Below, in pieces: positions 9,947-19,510 of a stretch of 64,000 nt of DNA. Numbering within the stretch: the first letter of the stretch is position 1; each line of letters starts with the position of its first letter. Below the pieces are notes generated by a model, which ran no database searches, was not told where the DNA came from, and saw only the letters and a program-made list of their open reading frames with translations. The stretch is from Bradyrhizobium diazoefficiens USDA 110 (GTDB lineage: Bacteria; Pseudomonadota; Alphaproteobacteria; Rhizobiales; Xanthobacteraceae): the NCBI RefSeq assembly GCF_000011365.1, contig NC_004463.1, positions 4,326,001-4,390,000 of the forward strand, read 5' to 3'. The translations under genes and the position numbers were made by a program.

Positions 9947-10632
9947 ATGCTGACATGCATCGAAAACGTTCTCAGCAAGGATGATGTGGCGGATTTCCGC
10001 CGCATCATGGACGCCAGCGCATGGGAGGACGGCCGCTCCACTGCCGGCTCGCAGTCGGCCATGGTCAAGCGCAACGAGCAATTGCCGCCGGACAGCGAGG
10101 TCGCGCGCAAGCTCGGCAACCGGATCATCTCGGCGCTGACGTCGAACCCGCGCTTCATCGCGGCGGCGATCCCGCTTCAGATATTCCCGCCGCTGTTCAA
10201 CCGCTATGCGGCGACCAGCGGTCACCATTTCGGCCTGCATGTCGACAATGCGATCCGCGGCGACCGCCTGACCGGCCTTCGCATCCGCACAGACCTGTCG
10301 GTCACGCTGTTCCTCGCCGAGCCGGACGAGTATGACGGTGGCGAACTTGTGATCGAGGACACCTACGGCTCGCACGAAGTCAAGTTGCCAGCCGGCGACT
10401 GCGTGCTCTATCCCTCGACCAGCCTGCATCTGGTGACGCCGGTGACCCGGGGAGCGCGGGTTGCATCTTTCTTCTGGCTTCAGAGCATGATACGGGACGA
10501 TCAAGCCCGGAGCATGATCTTTGACCTCGACACCGCGATACAGGCGCTGGTGGAACGGCTCGGGCGTGACGATCCCGAAACGGTCAAATTGACGGGTATC
10601 TATCACAACCTCATTCGCTACTGGGCCGAAGT

Positions 10633-10636
<4 letters not shown>
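9947..10636 (+). CDS. PKHD-type Fe(II)/2-oxoglutarate hydroxylase (YbiX/PiuC family)
   Basis: Predicted Fe(II)- and 2-oxoglutarate-dependent dioxygenase, found beside iron-siderophore receptors. 229 residues, the usual length. The facial triad is visible as His98-x-Asp100 (in GLHVDN) and His161 (in SLHLVTP), with Arg171 (RGAR) placed to bind 2-oxoglutarate. ATG 9947 is preferred to an upstream in-frame ATG at 9893 that overlaps the receptor's end. The gene begins 19 bp after the receptor stop and overlaps exbB by 4 bp (ATGA), so the three are translationally linked. Its biochemical substrate in this family is not established; a role in iron-siderophore handling is inferred from linkage. Confidence 0.88.
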
Positions 10637-11613
<977 letters not shown>

Positions 11614-11616
11614 ACC

Positions 11617-12081
11617 ATGGCCGTTTCGCTCGCAGACAACGATGATGACGACGACTTCTCGGAAACGCATGACATCAACGTCACGCCGTTCATCGACGTC
11701 ATCCTGGTGCTGCTGATCATCTTCATGGTCGCAGCCCCGCTCTCGACGGTCGATCTGCCGATCGATCTGCCGACGTCGAGCTCGACGCCGCAGAAGAAGC
11801 CGGACAAGCCGACCTATCTCAGCATCAAGCGCGATCTGACGCTCGCCATCGGAGAGGATTCCGTCCACCGCGCCGAGCTGATCGGCACGCTCGACGGGCT
11901 GTCCGACATGAGCAAGGACAAGTACGTCTTCCTGCGTGCCGATCGCTCCGTGCCCTATGGCGAGTTGATGGGCGTCATGGAGCTGTTGCGCTCCGGCGGC
12001 TACACGCGGGTGAAGCTGGTTGCGCTCGAAGGCCCGCCCACGGCGGCGGGATCGGCCGCCGCTGGCGCGGCGCAGCCATAG
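11617..12081 (+). CDS. exbD: ExbD, TonB-system energiser subunit
   Basis: ExbD/TolR family, 154 residues. A short cytoplasmic N-terminus rich in Asp, then the signature [20 protein letters not shown] with the membrane Asp (in FIDV) that carries protons, followed by the periplasmic domain (LDLPTSSS region to VALEGPP). It starts 3 bp after exbB and ends 8 bp before tonB, which fits one transcript and coordinated stoichiometry. Confidence 0.94.
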   Translation: MAVSLADNDDDDDFSETHDINVTPFIDVILVLLIIFMVAAPLSTVDLPIDLPTSSSTPQKKPDKPTYLSIKRDLTLAIGEDSVHRAELIGTLDGLSDMSKDKYVFLRADRSVPYGELMGVMELLRSGGYTRVKLVALEGPPTAAGSAAAGAAQP

Positions 12082-12089
12082 GGGGCGTC

Positions 12090-12917
12090 ATGTCCGACGT
12101 CGAACTCGAACCCAGACCAGCCCGGCGGCTTTGGATTTTGGCGGCGGTTGCGGCGCTCGCGCTCCATTTGGGCGGGGCCGCGCTGGCGCTCGCGAACCTG
12201 CGGGCCGACGATGGCGACGAGGGGCTGGGCGCTGCGGGAGCGGAGTTCGCGGTCGAGATGACGTCGCCGCCGGTTCAGGAGTCCGACAGGGCACCCGGGC
12301 CGACGGACTCTGAGGAGCAGGAAGAGCGCCCGGCGCTGCCCGAGCAGAAGGCCGAGGTCAAGGAGACGGATCTTCCACAGGATCGGCCGCAACAGGCCGA
12401 GGATCCCGATCGCCTCGTCACCGAGAACAAGCCGAAGAAGGAGCAGGACGACGATCCGAAGGTGGCCGCCGTCGAAACGCCGGCCATGGAGGCATCGCAG
12501 AAGTCGGTCGCCATGGAGCGCCAAACCTTTGAAGACGCCACGCGCGAGGCCGAGAAGGCGATGGCGCCGGTTCTCGGCATCGGCAAGGACATCCTGAAGC
12601 TGACGGCCGACTGGAACCGTAAGATCAGCGCGCACCTATCTGCGCACAAGGTCAACCCGGAGGGCAAGGAGCCCAATAACCAGACGGTCAAGGTGAGCTT
12701 CGCGCTCAACCGACGGGGGAACGTGATCTCGGTTGACGTCGTGGAGTCGTCCGGAGATGCGGCTTACGATGCCGCCGCGATCTCCATGGTCCACAAATCC
12801 GATCCTTTCCCGACACCGCCCGCCGCGCTGACCGAGGACCGGATCGAGCGCACGGTCCCCATCATCTTCAAGCCGCCGGACGAGAAGAAAAAGAAGAAGA
12901 CGGCTCAGCGCCAGTAG
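12090..12917 (+). CDS. tonB: TonB energy transducer
   Basis: Periplasm-spanning protein that couples ExbBD to the outer-membrane receptor. 275 residues: cytoplasmic start, single membrane anchor (LWILAAVAALALHLGGAALALANL, about 14-37), a Glu/Lys/Pro-rich extended region to about 150, and a C-terminal TonB domain (VKVSFALNRRGNVISVDVVESSGDAAYDAAA...). The tail ends in a Lys run (EKKKKKTAQRQ). Last gene of the iron operon; its final 13 bp overlap the 3' end of the convergent gene at 12905. Confidence 0.92.
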   Translation: MSDVELEPRPARRLWILAAVAALALHLGGAALALANLRADDGDEGLGAAGAEFAVEMTSPPVQESDRAPGPTDSEEQEERPALPEQKAEVKETDLPQDRPQQAEDPDRLVTENKPKKEQDDDPKVAAVETPAMEASQKSVAMERQTFEDATREAEKAMAPVLGIGKDILKLTADWNRKISAHLSAHKVNPEGKEPNNQTVKVSFALNRRGNVISVDVVESSGDAAYDAAAISMVHKSDPFPTPPAALTEDRIERTVPIIFKPPDEKKKKKTAQRQ

Positions 12918-13390
12918 AGCCGGATTCCGACATAGACCACGACCAGGCAGGCGAAGATCAGCGCCACCGGAAGCGGTCGCTTCTGGGTTCCACCGAGTGT
13001 CGTCGCCCCGAAGGCGGCAGACCTCTTCGGCTTCGGTGCCGGACGGCGGAAAGCGGTAACATTGTCCGCCGCCGTTTCAGGCGGGCGGGTGCGGACGTCG
13101 GGCGGGGTTCCGGCGCCGCCCATCTCGGCATAATAGGCCCGGTAGATCGCGCCGATGGTGGCTTCGGTAGCCTCGCCCTCGCTCATCTGCGCCAGCAGGT
13201 TCTTGTAGCTCGCGAGGAACTCCTGGGCTTCCGGCGGCAGCGCGGACGACCCGTTGAGCTTGGCCATCATCTTCCAGGTGGCAAAATCGGCGCGGGCTCG
13301 GGTGTCGGCGCGTCGCGCGATCAGCATATCGGCAGCTTTGACCAAGTCGGCCTCTGGCCCTTCGGCTTGTGTTCGGGTGTCGTAGTTCAA
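12905..13390 (-). CDS. hypothetical tail-anchored protein, 161 aa, TTG start
   Basis: Function not recognised. Helical N-terminal region, a basic Pro-rich linker (RRPAPKPKRS), and a C-terminal membrane helix (LPVALIFACLVVVYVGIRLYWR), which predicts a tail-anchored inner-membrane protein with a cytoplasmic domain. The putative start TTG (13390) directly follows the TAG stop of the site-2 protease gene and is in the same frame; no Shine-Dalgarno is evident. The first in-frame ATG is at 13327 and would remove 21 residues. The 3' end overlaps tonB by 13 bp. Start uncertain; the ORF itself looks coding. Confidence 0.62.
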   Translation of the reverse strand: MNYDTRTQAEGPEADLVKAADMLIARRADTRARADFATWKMMAKLNGSSALPPEAQEFLASYKNLLAQMSEGEATEATIGAIYRAYYAEMGGAGTPPDVRTRPPETAADNVTAFRRPAPKPKRSAAFGATTLGGTQKRPLPVALIFACLVVVYVGIRLYWR

Positions 13391-14071
13391 CTACGCGTTG
13401 CCGGTCAGGAAGAGAACAGCCTGAATCACATAACCGGTCAACGTTCGCAGTATTGCTGAAATAACATCAAGATTTAGACCGAACTGCGAGCCCGCAAGCG
13501 GCAGCAGGATCAACAGGCCGATCAGGATCAGCATACCGAACGGCTCCAGCCGGGCCAGCGGCAGGGCGAGCGGCCGTGGCAGCAGCCCGACCGCGACGCG
13601 CCCGCCGTCGAGCGGCGGGATCGGCATCATGTTGAAGACGGCCAGGACGGCGTTAATCAGCAGCGCATTCTTGAGATTGTCGAAGATCCACTGCGCGGAC
13701 CCCGCCGGCGCCAAGGGCAGGGCGTGGAGGGTGAGAGCCGCCGCCAGCGCCAGCAGGATGTTGGTCGCGGGCCCGGCCAGCGCCACCCAGACCATGTCGA
13801 GCCTGGGGTTGTTGAGCTTGCGGAAATTCACCGGCACCGGCTTGGCGTAGCCGAACAGGAATGGCGAATGCGCAAACAGCAGCATTGCCGGCAGGATCAG
13901 GGTACCGAAAGGGTCGATGTGGCGGAGCGGATTGAAGCTGACGCGGCCGAGCTGCCAGGCCGTGTTGTCACCGAGCCGGTGCGCGACGAAGGCGTGCGCC
14001 GCCTCGTGGAAGGTGATGGCGAGCACCAGCGGCAGCACCCACACCGAAAGGTCATAAAGGGAAATGTTCAC
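13391..14071 (-). CDS. site-2 protease family (M50) membrane metalloprotease
   Basis: Intramembrane zinc protease homologue. With the GTG start at 14071 (GGACGG about 8 bp ahead) the protein begins MNISLYDL, has about 226 residues and no extra leader; an in-frame ATG at 14134 would add an unlikely Arg-rich extension. Zinc ligands are seen in the first helix, His22-Glu23-x-x-His26 (FHEAAHAF), and the third ligand in the PPLDGGR motif. Further hydrophobic helices cover most of the protein. No PDZ domain, so it belongs to the small YwhC/S2P-P type rather than RseP. Substrate unknown. The gene downstream abuts it in the same frame. Confidence 0.88.
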   Translation of the reverse strand: MNISLYDLSVWVLPLVLAITFHEAAHAFVAHRLGDNTAWQLGRVSFNPLRHIDPFGTLILPAMLLFAHSPFLFGYAKPVPVNFRKLNNPRLDMVWVALAGPATNILLALAAALTLHALPLAPAGSAQWIFDNLKNALLINAVLAVFNMMPIPPLDGGRVAVGLLPRPLALPLARLEPFGMLILIGLLILLPLAGSQFGLNLDVISAILRTLTGYVIQAVLFLTGNA

Positions 14072-14221
14072 GGCTCGTCCGTCCCGGTTTGCCTGCGGCC
14101 TTGCAGCCGTCCCAGCCAACCGGCGGTGCAGCAACGCTTCAGCTCAAGATAGGGTGGCCGGTTCCGAAATACCACGCCGCAAATGACCGGCGGACCGCCC
14201 CCGCCGTGCAGTCGTGCAAAT

Positions 14222-14614
14222 TCATGCAGGAATCGTCGTCTGATATTGTATCAGGCCGTCGTCGAGCTTCAGCCAGGCGAGCTTCTCCGACACCCAGATG
14301 TGCTCGGTCGGCGCGAAGGCGTTGCGGTCGTCGAAGGTGGCGAGTGCTACACCGGCCAGCGTGCCGTTGCGTCGCCAGGCGAACAGGCGTGTGCCGCAGC
14401 GCTTGCAGAACACGCGGTCGATGTTCTCGGACGAGGCATAGCGCTCGGTCTCGCCCTCGACGGTCAGCGCACGCTGGTCGAATTGTGCGCGGGCGAAGTA
14501 GGGCGAGCCCATCGCCTTCTGGCACAAGCGGCAATGGCAGATGCGGACGTTGAGCGGCTCGCCCTCCGCCTTGAACCGCACCGCGCCGCACAGGCATCCA
14601 CCTTCCCGGATCAT
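14222..14614 (-). CDS. GFA family protein (glutathione-dependent formaldehyde-activating enzyme-like)
   Basis: Small zinc-binding CENP-V/GFA fold protein, 130 residues. Cys pairs are visible in GGCLCGAVRF, ICHCRLCQKA and FCKRCGTRLF, as expected for the two zinc sites. Family name comes from a Gfa enzyme, but most paralogues, probably including this one, have no proven formaldehyde activity. Starts one base after the stop of the serine hydrolase (TGACATG), so the two are probably translated together. Confidence 0.88.
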   Translation of the reverse strand: MIREGGCLCGAVRFKAEGEPLNVRICHCRLCQKAMGSPYFARAQFDQRALTVEGETERYASSENIDRVFCKRCGTRLFAWRRNGTLAGVALATFDDRNAFAPTEHIWVSEKLAWLKLDDGLIQYQTTIPA

Positions 14615-14615
14615 G

Positions 14616-15788
14616 TCAGGCCACCCGCCATTCGCCGACCTGGCGCGCCATGCTCCAGTTGAGATTGTCGAGATCGCCATCCATGTTGGAATTCCCGCGT
14701 CTTGTGTTGGTGAAGGCTGCCCAGCAGAAGCCGCCATGGGTGCGCACGGCAATCGTGCTCGTGCCCGGCAGGCTGCCATTGTGCCACCAATTGTCTGACT
14801 TGTTGACACAGAAACCCTTGGCATAGTCCGGGCTGTAGCTGGGCGCGGTGGTCATGATCTCTATGGTGCGCGGCCGCAGGATGTTCGCGGGTCTCGTGTA
14901 ACCGTCGACATGCATCAGGAACTGCACGAGATCCGCCGGCGTCGCGATCCAGCCGCCATGGGAATCCATCCGCCTCACTTTCATGTCGTAGGGATTTTCG
15001 CCCTGGCCGTAATAGGCGACCTCGCCGGTCTGGCGCTGCTCGCGCGTGTTGCCCGCGATGGTCATGTCGGTGACGCCGCAGCGCGCGAGCACATCGGTGC
15101 GGACGTGCTCGGCATACCGCTGGCCGGTGAGCTTCTCGATCACGCGCCCGAGCACGCAATAGCCGAAATTGGAGTAGGCGTAGTGCTGGCCCGGCGGGCG
15201 GTCGAGCGGCCGGTTGGCCAGCGTCCAGGCGATCAGCTCGGCATGATCCATCCGCGGATGGGTGAACATGGGATCGCGGTTGTCGTTGCTCCAGCCGCCG
15301 GCGGTGTGGGTCAGCAGATGCTCGAGCGTGATCTGGTCGATGCCGGCGGAATAGGGCGGCTGTCCGTAATCGGTGCCGAGCAACGCGCCCGGGCCGAACA
15401 CGCGATCCGCCAGCTTGAGGCGGTTCTCCTCGATCAGGCGGAAGATCGTGACCGAGGTGATCATCTTGCTGACGCTGGCGATCCGGAACAGATGCCGCGG
15501 TGTTACGGCCTCGTTCCGCTCGATATCGGCAACACCGAAGGCGTCCTCATGGACAACAGTGCCGGCATAGCCGATAGCAACGGAGAGTGCCGGCACGCCG
15601 TACTTGTCCATGAAGCTGTGCGCGAGCCGTGCCATGGCGCCGCGCTCGGCGGGTGAGGGCGGGCGGATGTTCGGCGGGTTGGGCGAGAGTTGCGCGAACG
15701 TCGTCGACGACAGCAGCGGCAGCGCGCCTGCGCCCGCTGCGAGCTTCACGAAATCCCGACGCCCAAAATCCCGACAACCAAGCCGCAT
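14616..15788 (-). CDS. Tat-exported serine hydrolase, class C beta-lactamase-like
   Basis: Penicillin-binding-protein/beta-lactamase-fold hydrolase of 390 residues, likely periplasmic. The N-terminus has a twin-Arg motif (GRRDFVK) and hydrophobic run ending STTFAQ, a Tat signal. Catalytic motifs: Ser105-x-x-Lys108 (SVSK), YSN (in YAYSNFG), and HNG in the third motif place (WWHNGS). Substrate could be a D-amino-acid peptide, ester or lactone; family membership alone does not say. Downstream of two SDR genes on the same strand with a 30 bp gap, so it may be expressed with the sugar-acid genes. Confidence 0.88.
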   Translation of the reverse strand: MRLGCRDFGRRDFVKLAAGAGALPLLSSTTFAQLSPNPPNIRPPSPAERGAMARLAHSFMDKYGVPALSVAIGYAGTVVHEDAFGVADIERNEAVTPRHLFRIASVSKMITSVTIFRLIEENRLKLADRVFGPGALLGTDYGQPPYSAGIDQITLEHLLTHTAGGWSNDNRDPMFTHPRMDHAELIAWTLANRPLDRPPGQHYAYSNFGYCVLGRVIEKLTGQRYAEHVRTDVLARCGVTDMTIAGNTREQRQTGEVAYYGQGENPYDMKVRRMDSHGGWIATPADLVQFLMHVDGYTRPANILRPRTIEIMTTAPSYSPDYAKGFCVNKSDNWWHNGSLPGTSTIAVRTHGGFCWAAFTNTRRGNSNMDGDLDNLNWSMARQVGEWRVA

Positions 15789-15818
15789 GGTCCGCCCCTT
15801 CCAGGGGCGGCCAATGCT

Positions 15819-16565
15819 TCAGTAGGTCGCCCGTCCACCGGAAATATCAAACACCGCGCCGGTGGAGAAGGCACAATCTTCGGATGCGAGCCAGCTCACC
15901 ATCGCGGCGAGCTCTTCCACCTGCACGAAGCGCGCTTTCGGGATCTTCGACAGCATGAAGTCGATATGCTGCTGCGTCATCTGGTCGAAGATCGCGGTCT
16001 TCGCCGCCGCCGGCGTCACCGCATTGACGAGGATGTCGTGCGCGGCGAGCTCCTTGCCGAGCGACTTCGTCAGCGCGATCAGGCCGGCCTTGGACGCCGA
16101 ATAGTGCGAGGCGTTCGGATTGCCTTCCTTGCCGGCGATCGAGGCGATGTTCACGATCCGCCCGTATTTCTGCTTGAGCATTTCCGGCACGATCGCCTTG
16201 CAGCAGATGAAGGGGCCGTCGAGGTTGATGCGCAGCACCTTGCGCCATTCCTCGAGGTCAGTCTCCCAGACCGGCTTGTTGACGCCTGCGATGCCGGCAT
16301 TGTTGACCAGGATGTCGATCTTGCCGAAGGCGGCCAGCGTCGCATCGCGGGCCTGCTCGACGGCTGCGGTGTCGGTGACGTCGACCTTGAACACCCTGGT
16401 CTCGCCGCCGATCTCCTTTGCCGTCTTCTCGGCCAGCGCGGCGTCGAAATCCCAGATCGCGACCTTGGCGCCGGAGGCGGCGAAGCGCTGAACGATGGCG
16501 CGGCCAAAGCCCTGTGCGCCGCCGGTGACGATGGCGACGCGGCCGTTGAGGTCGATCTTGTTCAT
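15819..16565 (-). CDS. SDR family oxidoreductase (classical, 3-oxoacyl reductase-like)
   Basis: NAD(P)-dependent short-chain dehydrogenase, 248 residues, full length. Cofactor motif TGGAQGFG near residue 15, NNAG motif (ILVNNAGIAG), catalytic Ser in NIASIAG and Tyr-x3-Lys (YSASK). An Asp after beta-2 (AIWDFD) favours NAD over NADP. It lies downstream of a second SDR and a sugar-acid dehydratase on the same strand, so oxidation of a sugar or a keto-deoxy sugar acid is the likely role; the exact substrate is not readable. Confidence 0.87.
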   Translation of the reverse strand: MNKIDLNGRVAIVTGGAQGFGRAIVQRFAASGAKVAIWDFDAALAEKTAKEIGGETRVFKVDVTDTAAVEQARDATLAAFGKIDILVNNAGIAGVNKPVWETDLEEWRKVLRINLDGPFICCKAIVPEMLKQKYGRIVNIASIAGKEGNPNASHYSASKAGLIALTKSLGKELAAHDILVNAVTPAAAKTAIFDQMTQQHIDFMLSKIPKARFVQVEELAAMVSWLASEDCAFSTGAVFDISGGRATY

Positions 16566-16589
16566 CGAAAAATCCCTCTATCTGTCCCT

Positions 16590-16686
16590 CACGGTGAGGA
16601 GCGCGCGCTTGGCGCGCGTCTCGACCCATGGAGCCCGTGGCCCGTCCCTCGAGACGGCGCTTGTCGCGCCTCCTCGGGACGAGACG
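16590..16686. repeat. palindromic intergenic element, family C
   Basis: GC-rich element made of nested palindromes (GAGGAGCGCGCGCTTGGC, CGCGTCTCGA, and a second CTCGAGACGGCGCTTGTCGC half) filling the gap between the two SDR genes. A related copy lies at 45357-45473 with the shared GGTTCGAGACGCGCC/TGAGGAGCG modules. Resembles dispersed BIME-like elements of Bradyrhizobium; may act as an mRNA hairpin. Confidence 0.6.
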
Positions 16687-16689
16687 TGA

Positions 16690-17421
16690 TCAGAGCATGT
16701 AGCCGCCGTCGACGACGAGGTCGACGCCGGTGGTGAACGCGCTCTCGTCGCTGCCGAGATAGACCGCCATGGAGGCGATCTCGTCGGCGGTGCCGAGCCG
16801 GCCCATCTTCTGGCGGGAGATGAACATCTCCTTGCCCTGCGGTCCTTGCGCGGCGGCGCGGTCGAGCATCGAGGGCGTCTCAACGGTGCCCGGGCAGATG
16901 CTGTTGCAGCGGATGCCCTTGGTGATGAAGTCGAGCGCGACCGCGCGGGTCAGCAGCGACACCGCAGCCTTCGACGCGCTATAGACATAGCGGTTGGCGG
17001 GCGGCCGCAGCGCGGCGCAGGACGAGATGTTGACGATGCTGCCACCGCCGCCCGCGAGCATGTCCGGCAGGAAGGCCCTGATGGTCCGGTGCATCGACTT
17101 GACGTTGAGGTCGAACGAAAAGTCGAAATCCTCTTCCGAGCATTCCAGGATGGTGCCGTGGTGCACGAAGCCGGCCGCATTGAGCAGGATGTCGATCTTG
17201 CCGACGCGTTTTGCAAAAGCATTGACGTCGGCGGTGTTGCGCACGTCGAGCTTTGCGGTTTCGGCGATGCCTTCCTTGGCAAGGCCCGCGATGCCGCTCT
17301 CGTTGATGTCGGTGGCGATCACGGTCGCGCCTTCACGCGCGAATGCGATGGCGCATGCGCGCCCGATGCCTGCTGCCGCAGCCGTGATGACGGCGCGCTT
17401 TCCCTTGAGGCGGTCTGCCAT
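16690..17421 (-). CDS. SDR family oxidoreductase (DHRS6/keto-deoxy-fuconate dehydrogenase-like)
   Basis: Classical NAD-dependent short-chain dehydrogenase, 243 residues. TAAAAGIG replaces the usual TGGxxGIG, as in the BDH2/DHRS6 and 2-keto-3-deoxy-L-fuconate dehydrogenase group; Asp in VIATDIN suggests NAD; NAAG motif; Ser in NISSCA; Tyr-x3-Lys in YSASK; C-terminal MGRLGTADEIA. ATG 17421 has a strong AAAGGAG 8 bp upstream and was chosen over the in-frame start at 17499. Downstream of the dehydratase, separated by a palindromic repeat. Probable step: oxidation of a keto-deoxy sugar acid or of the free sugar. Confidence 0.87.
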   Translation of the reverse strand: MADRLKGKRAVITAAAAGIGRACAIAFAREGATVIATDINESGIAGLAKEGIAETAKLDVRNTADVNAFAKRVGKIDILLNAAGFVHHGTILECSEEDFDFSFDLNVKSMHRTIRAFLPDMLAGGGGSIVNISSCAALRPPANRYVYSASKAAVSLLTRAVALDFITKGIRCNSICPGTVETPSMLDRAAAQGPQGKEMFISRQKMGRLGTADEIASMAVYLGSDESAFTTGVDLVVDGGYML

Positions 17422-17449
17422 TTTCTTGTTCTCCTTTGAATTTTTTGTC

Positions 17450-17556
17450 GTCATTCCGGGGCGCGCCTCTTTGCGCGAACCCGGAATCCATCGGGCCACA
17501 GCGTCGGTTGATCAATGGATTCCGGGCTCGCGACTTCGTCGCGCCCCGGAATGACA
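17450..17556. repeat. palindromic intergenic element, family A
   Basis: Perfect 16-bp inverted arms GTCATTCCGGGGCGCG (17450-17465) and CGCGCCCCGGAATGAC (17540-17555) with an inner pair CCCGGAATCCAT/ATGGATTCCGGG. A second copy lies at 30850-30953 and a decayed one at 32473-32559. It sits between the dehydratase and the downstream SDR and could fold into a long hairpin in the mRNA. Confidence 0.75.
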
Positions 17557-17559
17557 GTG

Positions 17560-19389
17560 TCAGTGATTATCCCGCGCCACTCCAAAGGTGCCGGCGACGT
17601 TCTGGTAGCGCGTGGCGAGCTCCATGCAGGCGCCGGTCGACTGCTGGCCGACGGTGCTGCGGTAGATCTCCTGCCACGGCGTCTGGTTCGGCGGATGCTT
17701 GAAGCCGCCATTGGCCTTGAGCTCGGCGTGGCGCTTCTTCAGCTCGTCGTCCGAGATCAGGATGTTGGCGCTGCCCTTGTTGAGGTCGATGCGGACCTTG
17801 TCACCGGTCTTGAGGATCGCGAGGCCGCCATTGGCGGCCGCTTCCGGCGAGGCATTCAGGATCGACGGCGAGCCCGAGGTACCGGACTGGCGGCCGTCGC
17901 CGATGCAGGGCAGGGACAGGATGCCGCGTTTGATCAGCGCCGCCGGCGGCTGCATGTTCACGACCTCGGCGCCGCCAGGATAGCCGATCGGGCCGGTGCC
18001 GCGGATGAACAGCACGCAGCGCTCGTCGATGTCGAGCGAGGCATCGTCGATCCGCGCGTGATAATCCTCCGGACCCTCGAACACGATGGCGCGGCCCTCG
18101 AAGGCGTTGAGATCCCCAGGCTTGCTGAGATAGCGGTCGCGGAATTCCTTGGAGATCACGCTGGTCTTCATGATCGCGGAATCGAACAGATTGCCCTTCA
18201 GCACCAGGAAGCCGGCGTCCTTCACCAGCGGCTTGTCGTAGGACCAGATCACGTCGTTGTCGGGCGTGGGCGCATTGGCGCAGTTCTCGCCGATGCCGCG
18301 ACCGTTCACGGTGACCGCGTCTTCGTGGATGCGCTTGTGCTTCATCAGTTCGCGCACCACGGCCGGCACGCCGCCGGCGCGGTGGAATTCTTCGCCGAGA
18401 TAGAAGCCGGCCGGCTGCATGTTGACCAGCAGCGGCACGTCGTGGCCGACCTTCTGCCAGTCGTCGATCGAGAGCTCGACGCCGATGTGGCGCGCCAGCG
18501 CGTTGATGTGGATCGGTGCGTTGGTCGAGCCGCCGATCGCCGAATTGATCACGATGCAGTTCTCGAACGCCTTGCGGGTCAGGATGTCCGAGGGCTTGAG
18601 GTCCTCCCAGACCATCTCGACGATGCGCTTTCCGGTCTCGTAGGCGATCTGGCCGCGCTCGCGATAGGGGGCGGGGATCGCCGCACAGCCCGGCAGCGAG
18701 AAGCCGAGCGCTTCGGCCAGCCCGTTCATGGTCGAGGCGGTGCCCATGGTGTTGCAATGGCCGACCGAGGGCGCCGAGGACGCCACGATCTCCATGAACT
18801 CTTCATAGTCGATCTCGCCGGCGGCAAGCCGCTCGCGCGACTTCCAGACGATGGTGCCGGAGCCGGTCCGCTCGCCGGCATGCCAGCCGTTCAGCATCGG
18901 GCCGCCCGACAGCACGATCGCGGGCAGGTTCACGGTCGCCGCCGCCATCATGCAGGCGGGCGTGGTCTTGTCGCAGCCGGTGGTCAGCACCACGCCGTCG
19001 AGCGGATAGCCGTAAAGGATTTCGACGAGGCCGAGATAGGCGAGGTTGCGGTCGAGCGCCGCGGTCGGGCGCTTGCCGGTCTCCTGAATGGGATGGGTCG
19101 GGAATTCCATCGCGATGCCGCCGGCCTCGCGGATGCCCTCGCGGACGCGGTGGGCGAGCTCGATATGGTGGCGGTTGCAAGGGGAGAGGTCGTTGCCGGT
19201 CTGGGCGATGCCGATGATCGGCTTGCCGGACTGCAGCTCGGCGCGGGTGAGGCCATAGTTCAGATAGCGCTCCATATAGAGCGCCGTCATGCCCGGGTTA
19301 TGCGGGTTGTTGAACCATTCCTGCGAGCGAAGGTGGCGACGGGCGCCGTTACCGGCGGGCGCGTGCCCATTGGTTGGCTTTTTTGTCAT
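17560..19389 (-). CDS. IlvD/Edd family sugar-acid dehydratase
   Basis: Fe-S dehydratase that converts an aldonic acid to a 2-keto-3-deoxy acid. 609 residues from ATG 19389, which has AGGAGA at optimal spacing; an in-frame ATG at 19404 has none. Cluster ligands expected for the [2Fe-2S] pentonate/hexonate dehydratases are at Cys71 (SPCNRHH), Cys139 ([10 protein letters not shown]) and Cys211 (VGHCNTMG), the same spacing as in L-arabinonate dehydratase. The catalytic Ser region [10 protein letters not shown] is near the C terminus. It resembles sugar-acid dehydratases more than the amino-acid-synthesis IlvD. With the downstream SDRs and the divergent kinase/aldolase it points to oxidative or Entner-Doudoroff-like degradation of a hexonic or pentonic acid. 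A LacI-type palindrome lies 137 bp upstream. Confidence 0.9.
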   Translation of the reverse strand: MTKKPTNGHAPAGNGARRHLRSQEWFNNPHNPGMTALYMERYLNYGLTRAELQSGKPIIGIAQTGNDLSPCNRHHIELAHRVREGIREAGGIAMEFPTHPIQETGKRPTAALDRNLAYLGLVEILYGYPLDGVVLTTGCDKTTPACMMAAATVNLPAIVLSGGPMLNGWHAGERTGSGTIVWKSRERLAAGEIDYEEFMEIVASSAPSVGHCNTMGTASTMNGLAEALGFSLPGCAAIPAPYRERGQIAYETGKRIVEMVWEDLKPSDILTRKAFENCIVINSAIGGSTNAPIHINALARHIGVELSIDDWQKVGHDVPLLVNMQPAGFYLGEEFHRAGGVPAVVRELMKHKRIHEDAVTVNGRGIGENCANAPTPDNDVIWSYDKPLVKDAGFLVLKGNLFDSAIMKTSVISKEFRDRYLSKPGDLNAFEGRAIVFEGPEDYHARIDDASLDIDERCVLFIRGTGPIGYPGGAEVVNMQPPAALIKRGILSLPCIGDGRQSGTSGSPSILNASPEAAANGGLAILKTGDKVRIDLNKGSANILISDDELKKRHAELKANGGFKHPPNQTPWQEIYRSTVGQQSTGACMELATRYQNVAGTFGVARDNH

Positions 19390-19510
19390 TGGGTTCTCCT
19401 GCAATGCAACGCACTGGCGTCGGTCTTGGGGTGTCGGCTTGTGCGATGCCCAGCGGCGCTAGCGATGACCTGCCTTCCCGCTGGCGGGTCGTTTCCTCAC
19501 AAATCCGATA

